From DATAEK01 sp036258055 (GTDB taxonomy: Bacteria; Acidobacteriota; Vicinamibacteria; Vicinamibacterales; 2-12-FULL-66-21): 22,702 bases of DNA. Each line of letters begins with the position of its first letter. Positions within the stretch are counted from its first letter, which is position 1. The notes under the pieces were generated by a model. The model was not told the origin of the DNA. It saw only the letters and a program-made list of their open reading frames with translations, and did not search any database. Shown piece after piece: positions 9,086 through 14,932 of the stretch. A program made the translations under genes and the position numbers. The stretch covers positions 1 to 22,702 of the forward strand of contig DATAEK010000078.1 of the NCBI GenBank assembly GCA_036258055.1, in the 5' to 3' direction.

Positions 9086-10192
9086 ATGAGACGTCACACA
9101 ATCGGCGCGCTAACGTTGACTTTTACGCTTGCGGCTCTGCCCGTGCTCGCCCAGAAGCCTGGCGGCGAGGGTGGTGGCGGCGGCGATCGAGCATCAGCCG
9201 GTCCGCGCGGGGATGCCGGTGACTCCCGCGGAAGTGCCGGCCCTGTTGGCGGCGGAGGCGGCGGTGGCGGCGGGGTTTCTTCTGGCGGCGGCTCGATGGG
9301 TTCCTCCTCCATCCCATCTTCCCCGTCGTCGTCGGGAATGCCCGGCATGTCGTCGTCACCTTCGTCGCCTTCGGAAGCACGGTACGTAGCTCCGAGCCAT
9401 CCACAGAATCGCGAACAGAACGCTCAGGGATCGCGTCGGAGCGGCGGCGAGGCCCGCGGTGGCGGGGAATCGCGTGGCAGCGGTGGCAACGGCGGCGGTG
9501 AGCATCGAGCTGTCCCGCGCGGTTCGAACGGATCCAATGGATCGAGCAACGGCGGCGGCACCTCCGGCGGGCGCACCAGCGCGGCGTCGTCAACAGCGAC
9601 CGCCGCGGCGCGATCGGAGGATTCGTCGGCGCCGCAGCGCCGGGCCGTGCCGGCGTACAGCCGTCCGCGTGACGGTCGTGTCGTGACCGGTCAGGCCGTC
9701 GAGCGAACACCCGGACGACCGATCTACGTCCCGGGCAACTCTTACTACTACTATCCGTACTATCCGTACTACTGGGGCTCGGGCCTGGGCTTCGGTCTCG
9801 GATACCTCTACTACGATCCGTTCTTCAACGGCGGATTCGGGTACGGTGGATATGGTGGATACGGGTACGGTGGATACGGCTACGACCCCTACGGCTACGG
9901 CGGCGGCGGCTATCAGCCGTACGGAACGGGCGGCGGGTACAGTCCGCAGGATCCAGTGGATGGCGGATCGCTCCGACTGAAGCTGAAACCGCGCGAGGCG
10001 CAGGTCTTCATCGATGGCTACTACGTGGGCGTCGTGGACAGCTACGACGGCGCGTTTCAGAAGCTGAGTGTCGAGAAGGGCGGTCACAAGGTCGAGCTGA
10101 AGGCGGAGGGCTACGAGCCGCTGTCGTTCGACGTGCTCATCACGCCGGGCGAGACCGTCACCTACAAAGGCGAAATGAAGCGGATCCAGTAG
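9086..10192 (+). CDS. Secreted Gly/Ser- and Tyr/Gly-rich protein with C-terminal PEGA domain
   Basis: 368 residues. A Sec signal peptide (MRRHTIGALTLTFTLAALPVLA, cleavage likely after A22) is followed by about 150 residues of low-complexity Gly/Ser, including an uninterrupted polyglycine run near residue 55-63. Next come a basic, Ser/Ala-rich stretch and a Tyr/Gly-rich segment (about 214-285) with SYYYYPYYPYYWG and repeated GYGGYG units. Residues 293-368 form a PEGA domain (SLRLKLKPREAQVFIDGYYVG, then LSVEKGGHKVELKAEGYEPL and a threonine-rich end). PEGA domains are small extracytoplasmic beta-sandwich modules that are often cell-surface attached. The Tyr/Gly part looks like an aggregating or elastic spacer. 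No enzyme motif is visible. It is transcribed divergently from hslV and is followed by a hairpin 7 nt after its stop. Confidence 0.9.
   Translation: MRRHTIGALTLTFTLAALPVLAQKPGGEGGGGGDRASAGPRGDAGDSRGSAGPVGGGGGGGGGVSSGGGSMGSSSIPSSPSSSGMPGMSSSPSSPSEARYVAPSHPQNREQNAQGSRRSGGEARGGGESRGSGGNGGGEHRAVPRGSNGSNGSSNGGGTSGGRTSAASSTATAAARSEDSSAPQRRAVPAYSRPRDGRVVTGQAVERTPGRPIYVPGNSYYYYPYYPYYWGSGLGFGLGYLYYDPFFNGGFGYGGYGGYGYGGYGYDPYGYGGGGYQPYGTGGGYSPQDPVDGGSLRLKLKPREAQVFIDGYYVGVVDSYDGAFQKLSVEKGGHKVELKAEGYEPLSFDVLITPGETVTYKGEMKRIQ
9833..9906 (+). repeat. Tandem GGNTAYGG-type repeat encoding Gly-Tyr units
   Basis: Inside the PEGA-protein gene, units such as GGTGGATAYGG and GGGTACGGTGGATACGG recur several times and encode (Phe/Tyr)-Gly-Gly-Tyr-Gly. 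Such short in-frame repeats are prone to length change between strains. Confidence 0.7.
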
Positions 10193-10199
10193 TCCGCGC

Positions 10200-10228
10200 G
10201 AGGCCGCGGCCACAATCAGCGCGGCCTC
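10200..10228 (+). repeat. Perfect 9-bp inverted repeat between the PEGA gene and the small membrane-protein gene
   Basis: GAGGCCGCG (10200-10208) and CGCGGCCTC (10220-10228) can pair around an 11-nt loop. The stem is all but pure GC, starts 7 nt after the PEGA stop and ends one base before ATG 10230. No T-run follows, so a normal intrinsic terminator is not supported. It would occlude the ribosome-binding region of the next gene. Confidence 0.6.
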
Positions 10229-10229
10229 T

Positions 10230-10601
10230 ATGGTCTCTCTCCTTGCACTGTTCTCGGGCCTCTACGACTTCGTCGTAGGGGCCTTTTTGCTGCTCGCGCG
10301 CGATCGCCTGGCGTCGCTCTTCGATGTTCCGCCCGCATCGCCACCAATCTTCTCGGATCTCAACGCCCTGTTCCTGATCGCGGTCGGGATCGGCTACTAC
10401 TTCCCGTGGCGAGATCCTGTCCGGTATCGAGGCTACATGTGGGTGATGGGTCCGCTGCTCAAAGGCGCAGGCGCCGCAGCGTTCGTGCTCGACCACCTGC
10501 TGCGCGGATCGCCGGCATCGTTCCTGTTGTTCGCCGCCTCGGATGGGACGCTGGCCGCGCTGACGCTCTGGGCGCTCCTGAAGGAACGCCCGCGTGCGTG
10601 A
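10230..10601 (+). CDS. Small four-helix membrane protein of unknown function
   Basis: 123 residues. Four hydrophobic segments are visible, near 1-23 (SLLALFSGLYDFVVGAFLLL), 43-58 (LNALFLIAVGIGYYF), 70-91 and 95-117. Short charged turns separate them, and the tail is KERPRA. No motif I recognise. The composition and the alternation of Trp, Asp and Arg at helix edges are those of a real inner-membrane protein, not a chance frame. ATG 10230 has no Shine-Dalgarno sequence; the upstream bases form one arm of a GC hairpin. It follows the PEGA gene by 37 nt in the same direction and ends 2 nt before the convergent permease stop, with no terminator in between. Confidence 0.75.
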   Translation: MVSLLALFSGLYDFVVGAFLLLARDRLASLFDVPPASPPIFSDLNALFLIAVGIGYYFPWRDPVRYRGYMWVMGPLLKGAGAAAFVLDHLLRGSPASFLLFAASDGTLAALTLWALLKERPRA

Positions 10602-10603
10602 GG

Positions 10604-12034
10604 TCAGAGCGCGCGACGCTTGAAGAAGTAATAGAGCGGCACGCCCAGCGCGATGATGATGATGCCCGCGGCTGCAGGTCCCCACGACGTTCCGCGCTGC
10701 AGAGGCACGACGAGATCGGAGTAGAGCGCGTTGGCCACGATCAACACGCTCGCCACCGCGAAGATCGCCGGCGCGATCGGATACCCCAGCGCTTTGAACG
10801 GCCGCGCGGCGTCCGGCTCACGCTGTCGCAGCACGAACAACGCCATTACCGCCACGCCCGCGAACAGCACGACGGCGAAGCCGGTGTACGTCGTCAGCGT
10901 GTTCGCGCCGCCGGATAGCACGAGCAGCCCGCTCCACACCGACTGCGCCACGATCGACACAGCCGGCGTGTGATAGCGCGGATGGACGCGCGCAGCCGTG
11001 CGGAAGAACACGCCGTCCCGCGCCATCGCGTAGTACACGCGTGGACCCGCGAAGACCATCGCGCTGATGCTGGCCGCAATGCTGATGATCGAGACGATCC
11101 CCATGACGTCGCCGGCACGCGTCCCCAGCAGCCGGTCCGCCACCACGTCGAGCACGCTGCCGTTGACCTGCGCGAGCCGGTCGACCGGCAGTACGTACAG
11201 GAACAGCAGATTGAGGAACACGTAGATGGCCACGACGGCAAGCGTGCCGACCCCCAGAGCGAGTGGCACGTTGCGGCCTGGATTGCGCACCTCTTCCGCC
11301 ACGTACGCCGCGGCATTCCAGCCCGAATAGGTGAACATCACCGGGATGAGCGCGAGGAGCCAAGCCGTTCCGGCAACCGGTCCCCCGCCCTGAACGAGAT
11401 GACTCGTGGAACCTGCGCCGATCGAGAAGCCCAGCGCAATGAAGATGAGGAGCGCGGAAACCTTGAGCCCCGCGAGGACGTTGGTGAGGAGCCGGCCAGG
11501 ACCGACGCCGCGCACGTGGATCCACGTCATCAACGCGATGGCCAGAAGCGCCACGGCCGACTTCCGCGAGAAGGTCAACGGCACATACGGCAACGGGATC
11601 ACGAACAGCGGTGTCGCATCGTCAGCCGCCGGCACGAAACGCCCGACGTACGAAGCGAGCACGACGGCGGCGGCCGCGATCGCGCCCGAGAAACCCGCGA
11701 CGAAAGAGGTCCATCCGGTCAGAAACGCCGCAAGGCGGCCGTACGCGGCGCGCAGGTACACGTACTCGCCGCCCGCCCGAGGCCGCAGTGCAGCCAATTC
11801 CGCGTAGGCCATCGCGCCTGCGAACGCGAGGGCGCCGCCAGCCACCCACGTCGCCAGGAACAACCACGGGTTCGGCACGCTGGCCGCAACCAGCGGCGGC
11901 GTGAAGAGAATGCCGCCGCCAATGACGTTCGACACGATGATCGCCGCGGCATCGATCGGGCCGAGGCGGCGCTCGAGCGTGGAGACACCGGGAGTTGGCG
12001 AAGACGTCTGGCGAGCTGCAGTCGGATGCGCCAC
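10604..12034 (-). CDS. APC-superfamily amino acid permease
   Basis: About 476 residues and 12 hydrophobic segments. It opens with VSTLERRLGPIDAAAIIVSN and the helix-1 motif VIGGGILFTPPLVAA, typical of amino acid/polyamine/organocation transporters. It also carries GGEYVYLRAAYG, MFTYSGWNAAAYVAEEVRNP (helix 6 region) and RVYYAMARDGVFF (helix 8 region). It ends in a Lys/Arg tail (YYFFKRRAL). These proteins import or exchange amino acids across the inner membrane. Start choice: the frame is open to 12514, but that upstream part overlaps the preceding gene. GTG 12034, 14 nt after that gene's stop, is the first sensible start, although it has no clear ribosome site. It is the last gene of the sigma/anti-sigma operon. 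Substrate unknown. Confidence 0.9.
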   Translation of the reverse strand: MAHPTAARQTSSPTPGVSTLERRLGPIDAAAIIVSNVIGGGILFTPPLVAASVPNPWLFLATWVAGGALAFAGAMAYAELAALRPRAGGEYVYLRAAYGRLAAFLTGWTSFVAGFSGAIAAAAVVLASYVGRFVPAADDATPLFVIPLPYVPLTFSRKSAVALLAIALMTWIHVRGVGPGRLLTNVLAGLKVSALLIFIALGFSIGAGSTSHLVQGGGPVAGTAWLLALIPVMFTYSGWNAAAYVAEEVRNPGRNVPLALGVGTLAVVAIYVFLNLLFLYVLPVDRLAQVNGSVLDVVADRLLGTRAGDVMGIVSIISIAASISAMVFAGPRVYYAMARDGVFFRTAARVHPRYHTPAVSIVAQSVWSGLLVLSGGANTLTTYTGFAVVLFAGVAVMALFVLRQREPDAARPFKALGYPIAPAIFAVASVLIVANALYSDLVVPLQRGTSWGPAAAGIIIIALGVPLYYFFKRRAL

Positions 12035-12048
12035 GGTGTGGTGTGGCG

Positions 12049-12558
12049 CTACTTCGTCAGGATCTGACGGGGAATGTCGTTGCGCCCGAGCTCGACCCAG
12101 TTGGCGGAGCTGTGCCTCGCGAAAATGATCGCGCGAACATCGCGGAACTGACTGTTCTTCAACATCTCGGCGCGGCTCTGGCCGGAATCCCCTTTGTAAC
12201 CGGCGGCGGGACGAACGGTCAGCGTCGCAGTCTCGGCGTTGTTCGGAAAATCGACTCTCTGGACGTAGAACTCGTCCCAGTCCTCCTCGGCACGATCGAC
12301 GATGCGCTTGAAGACGACGTTGAGCGCAAGGGGACTGACGTTCACGCCAGGGGTTCTGCGGATCGTGAAGGTGACGCTGGGTACGAGCTTGTTGCTGCCC
12401 TCGACGATACCGGCGTCGTACCAGCCGCCGCTCAGCTCCTCGATATGAACGGCCTGCTGCAAGTCGACCGGCTTCTGACAGGCCGCGTGCGCCAACGCAA
12501 CCCCGACGACGCACAGGCTCGAGGCGACGACGCGGAAACGCGAGAGCCCGTTTCGCAT
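12049..12558 (-). CDS. Exported protein of unknown function in the ECF sigma operon
   Basis: 169 residues from ATG 12558. It has an N-terminal signal sequence (MRNGLSRFRVVASSLCVVGV, then ALAHAAC), and the Cys in AHAACQKP could be lipidated, although His at -3 is not ideal for a lipobox. The mature part is compact and mixed alpha/beta: VHIEELSGGWYDAGIVEGSN, PSVTFTIRRTPG, FKRIVDRAEEDWDEFYVQRV, and a C-terminal RDVRAIIFARHSSANWVELG. It has no catalytic motif I know. The frame extends upstream to 12741, but that extension lies inside the preceding gene. It is separated by 14 nt from both its neighbours, so it is almost certainly co-transcribed with the sigma factor. An envelope-stress output or sensor role is inferred only from context. 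Confidence 0.82.
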   Translation of the reverse strand: MRNGLSRFRVVASSLCVVGVALAHAACQKPVDLQQAVHIEELSGGWYDAGIVEGSNKLVPSVTFTIRRTPGVNVSPLALNVVFKRIVDRAEEDWDEFYVQRVDFPNNAETATLTVRPAAGYKGDSGQSRAEMLKNSQFRDVRAIIFARHSSANWVELGRNDIPRQILTK

Positions 12559-12572
12559 CGCGGGATTGTAGA

Positions 12573-13361
12573 TCAGAACACGCGGACCTCGACCTTCTTC
12601 CGCACCTCCGCGCGGTTGCTCTGATCCGCCAGGAGCGTCGCCAGGTCGGCGCCCTTGATCCGCAGGAGGATCGTCATCGACTCGTAGATCTGGTTCGGCA
12701 TCAGCGGCCCCGAATCGTCGCGCGCCGCCACCGTGAGCCATTCCTCGGGCCCGATGTTCATCGCCCGGCTGTAGTCGAGCATCGCGTCGATGAGCGCGTT
12801 CTTGACCGACTCGGTGTACTGGCCGCCGGGATCGTCCATGATGTTGTCCACGGTGGCGGCAGCCGCCAGGCCCGGCGCCGGCGCGGCGTCGAGCGCAGAG
12901 CCAGGGCGCGTGCCCGGCAGCGGCGTCACCTGCTGCTGGACGCGCTTGAACGCCTGCTGCACTTCCTGCTTGGACAGACCCTCCTTCGTCGCGTCGGGCA
13001 TCAGCTCGAGCGCGCGGCGCAGGACGTCGAGCGATCCGCCGAGCATGCTCTCGCGCTGCACGGTCTGCATCGACCAGACCACGCTCTGGCTCATCGTCGG
13101 AACCTCGACGTCAAAGAACACGCCGTAGCCGTCGAGGACGAAGCCCCGCGCGCGCGCCTGACCGGTCAGGACGGTCATCGTCGGATCGATCGCCTGCATC
13201 CGGCGTCCAACCTGCTCCGCTCCGAGACGGACGGCGTTCGTGAGGACCCCCTCCATCATGCGGATGTGATCGCGTCTCGCCTCGGGTGTCCGCCCCTGCT
13301 GCCCCGCCGCGACCGCCGGGAGGACGAGCGAGATCGCCACTCCTGTCATCACGCGTCTCAT
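12573..13361 (-). CDS. Secreted protein of unknown function in the ECF sigma operon
   Basis: About 262 residues. The signal peptide is MRRVMTGVAISLVLPAVAAG, with cleavage before QQGRTPEAR. The mature protein has a helical first part (RRDHIRMMEGVLTNAVRLGA), a strand-rich piece GFVLDGYGVFFDVEVPTMSQ, a helix-rich stretch with QEVQQAFKRVQQQV, an Ala/Pro-rich linker, then ALIDAMLDYSRAMNIGPEEW and a C-terminal strand pattern TILLRIKGADLATLLADQ. No known domain is recognised. Start: AGAGG (13372-13376) is 7 nt from GTG 13364 and 10 nt from ATG 13361. ATG 13385 is also in frame but poorly placed. The gene lies 37 nt after the anti-sigma stop. A periplasmic partner of the anti-sigma factor is plausible but unproven. 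Confidence 0.85.
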   Translation of the reverse strand: MRRVMTGVAISLVLPAVAAGQQGRTPEARRDHIRMMEGVLTNAVRLGAEQVGRRMQAIDPTMTVLTGQARARGFVLDGYGVFFDVEVPTMSQSVVWSMQTVQRESMLGGSLDVLRRALELMPDATKEGLSKQEVQQAFKRVQQQVTPLPGTRPGSALDAAPAPGLAAAATVDNIMDDPGGQYTESVKNALIDAMLDYSRAMNIGPEEWLTVAARDDSGPLMPNQIYESMTILLRIKGADLATLLADQSNRAEVRKKVEVRVF

Positions 13362-13371
13362 CACGTTCGCA

Positions 13372-13376
13372 CCTCT
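13372..13376 (-). promoter_or_regulatory. Ribosome binding site deciding the start of the 262-residue secreted protein
   Basis: AGAGG on the minus strand sits 7 nt from GTG 13364 and 10 nt from ATG 13361, and inside the frame that would begin at ATG 13385. It favours the downstream starts, which also give a normal-length signal peptide. Confidence 0.5.
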
Positions 13377-13398
13377 GATAGTCATACGCTGCCCCGAT

Positions 13399-14154
13399 CT
13401 ACCTCTGGTTCACGACACGGATCAACTGGTTCTGTTGGTCCTGCATGGCGCGCTGCCGGAGGATCGTCGTGTCCGTCAATCCCTGCACCTGCGCGAAGCT
13501 CTGTTGAATCCGGGCGAGATCGACGCGCCGTGTGGCCTCGAAGTCGCGCATGAGCTGCGTCATCCGGAGCGCGAGCTCACGCTCCTGCCGCGCTTCGCTG
13601 TCGGCCACGAGCTGGCGAACCTGCCGCAGCACTCCTGGATCGCCTGGCTTCGCGAGCGCATCGCGCACCACGGCCATGTCCTGGGCCGAGGACTCCAACG
13701 CGTGAATCCGCTGCTGAAGCGCGTTCACTTCCGTGCGCAACGCATCGGAGGACACCGCGTTCACCGTCGTGAGCGGGACCGCTGCACCTTGCCCGGGAGT
13801 GATCGCTTTCCCCCATCCGGTTCGCATCGTGAAACCGTCAGCTCCGTATTTCACCTCGACGTTGGCGATCGCCGACGCGACAGCGAGGAGCAGTACCGCG
13901 GCCGCGGCGAGTCCCCACGCGGGAGACAGCCGGAACCGGGATGGCGCGGGTGCCGCCACCGGGCCTCGCACGATCTGAAATGCCAGCTCCGGTTCGGGCG
14001 GCGCCCACGCCGCAAGATGCGTGCGGGTCGTGCGGAGCGCCGAGAGCTCCTCGCGACAGTCCGTGCAGGATGCAAGGTGGGTTTCGAACGCCAGCCGCTC
14101 GGGCCTGGCCAACTCGTCGTAGACATAGCCGACGAGGAGTTCCTTGTCACACAT
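13399..14154 (-). CDS. Zinc-finger transmembrane anti-sigma factor
   Basis: About 251 residues. The N-terminus MCDKELLVGYVYDELARPER leads into the ZAS motif HLASCTDC (H26, C30, C33, with C2 upstream), which clamps an ECF sigma factor in the cytoplasm. One membrane helix follows (about 80-97, WGLAAAAVLLLAVASAIA). The periplasmic part is long and helical, with heptad-like stretches (RTEVNALQQRIHALESSAQD; residues 138-245) that suggest a coiled coil. The gene overlaps the sigma-factor stop by 8 nt. ATG 14160 is also possible. A GGGGG run 8 nt before ATG 14154 but 2 nt before ATG 14160 favours 14154. It is likely released by an envelope signal, as in other ZAS anti-sigma factors. Confidence 0.9.
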   Translation of the reverse strand: MCDKELLVGYVYDELARPERLAFETHLASCTDCREELSALRTTRTHLAAWAPPEPELAFQIVRGPVAAPAPSRFRLSPAWGLAAAAVLLLAVASAIANVEVKYGADGFTMRTGWGKAITPGQGAAVPLTTVNAVSSDALRTEVNALQQRIHALESSAQDMAVVRDALAKPGDPGVLRQVRQLVADSEARQERELALRMTQLMRDFEATRRVDLARIQQSFAQVQGLTDTTILRQRAMQDQQNQLIRVVNQR

Positions 14155-14785
14155 GTTCATTTCCCCCGACAGCCCGCGCGCCGCTCCACGACGTCGACGC
14201 GCTTCGACCGCTGCGGATGCTACCCTCGACGCCCGCCTGTCCGAGATGTTTCCGCAGGACGGTCAGCCCTTGATACAACCGGGTCTTCACCGTGCTCAAC
14301 GGGCAGTCCAGGAGATCGGCGATCTCCTGAAACGTCAGCCCGTGATACTCCTTCAAAATGATCGCCGTGCGCTGATCCTCCGGCAACGACGCCATCGCCC
14401 TCGCGACGACGCGCGACAGCTCCCGCCGCGACACGAGATCTTCCACCGATTCCGACGGTTCCGACTCCCCCGCGAGCTCGATGAGGTCCACGCCCTCCGG
14501 AGCCTGCGCGACGGGTGTGCGGCGCTCGCGGCGAATCCAGTCCCGACAGAGATTCAGGGTGATCCGATAGAGCCAGGAGGAGAACTTCGCCTGCCCCTTG
14601 AACCCGCTGAGCGCCCGAAAGGCGCGCAAAAACGTCTCCTGCGCGACGTCGCGAGCGTCTTCTTCACGCCCGATGACCCGGTACGCGAGGGCATAGATCG
14701 GCCGCTCCCAGCGCACCACGAGCTGGTTGAAGCTATCGAGATCGCCCCCCATCGAGCGGGCGACCAGCTCTTCGTCACTTGTCAT
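14147..14785 (-). CDS. ECF (RpoE-type) RNA polymerase sigma factor
   Basis: 212 residues from ATG 14785. Region 2 (about 8-85) shows FNQLVVRWERPIYALAYRV, EEDARDVAQETFLRAFRAL and FSSWLYRITLNLCRDWIRRE. Region 4 (about 122-180) shows LPEDQRTAIILKEYHGLTFQ and EIADLLDCPLSTVKTRLYQG, with the helix-turn-helix that reads the -35 element. It directs polymerase to extracytoplasmic-response promoters. The frame is open to a GTG at 14860, but SDEELVAR is the usual beginning and AGGG lies 10 nt upstream of 14785. The last codons overlap the anti-sigma gene, so the pair is coupled. The 30-residue Ser/Gly/Ala tail after LRKHLGQ is non-conserved and partly dictated by that overlap. Target promoters were not found. 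Confidence 0.95.
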   Translation of the reverse strand: MTSDEELVARSMGGDLDSFNQLVVRWERPIYALAYRVIGREEDARDVAQETFLRAFRALSGFKGQAKFSSWLYRITLNLCRDWIRRERRTPVAQAPEGVDLIELAGESEPSESVEDLVSRRELSRVVARAMASLPEDQRTAIILKEYHGLTFQEIADLLDCPLSTVKTRLYQGLTVLRKHLGQAGVEGSIRSGRSASTSWSGARAVGGNEHV

Positions 14786-14885
14786 CAGGTTGACGCCCTG
14801 CCGCGGAACAGAGTGTCCGGGCTCTCCTGGCCGCCCGTCGTTCACAGATTTAGACGTCACGGCCGTCGGAGCAGTCGGATCTCAT

Positions 14886-14914
14886 TTTACCTTTTGCCTT
14901 CAACAGCTTAGAAT
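14886..14914 (+). promoter_or_regulatory. Probable sigma70-type promoter for the first histidine kinase gene
   Basis: TTTACC (14886-14891), a 17-nt spacer and TAGAAT (14909-14914) match four and five of six consensus bases. This AT-rich patch stands out in the otherwise GC-rich divergent region. Initiation near 14921 would leave a leader of about 12 nt before ATG 14933, and no ribosome site is visible, so translation could be nearly leaderless. Confidence 0.45.
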
Positions 14915-14932
14915 CCCCTACGCCTCCCGAGC

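Noticed and set aside
10970..12067. 365-codon plus-strand frame across the permease
   Set aside because: Arg/His/Glu-rich with no hydrophobic or domain pattern; shadow of the permease.
12035..12514. N-terminal extension of the permease frame up to 12514
   Set aside because: It overlaps the 169-residue exported protein in another frame, is Arg-rich and precedes the normal start of the permease fold.
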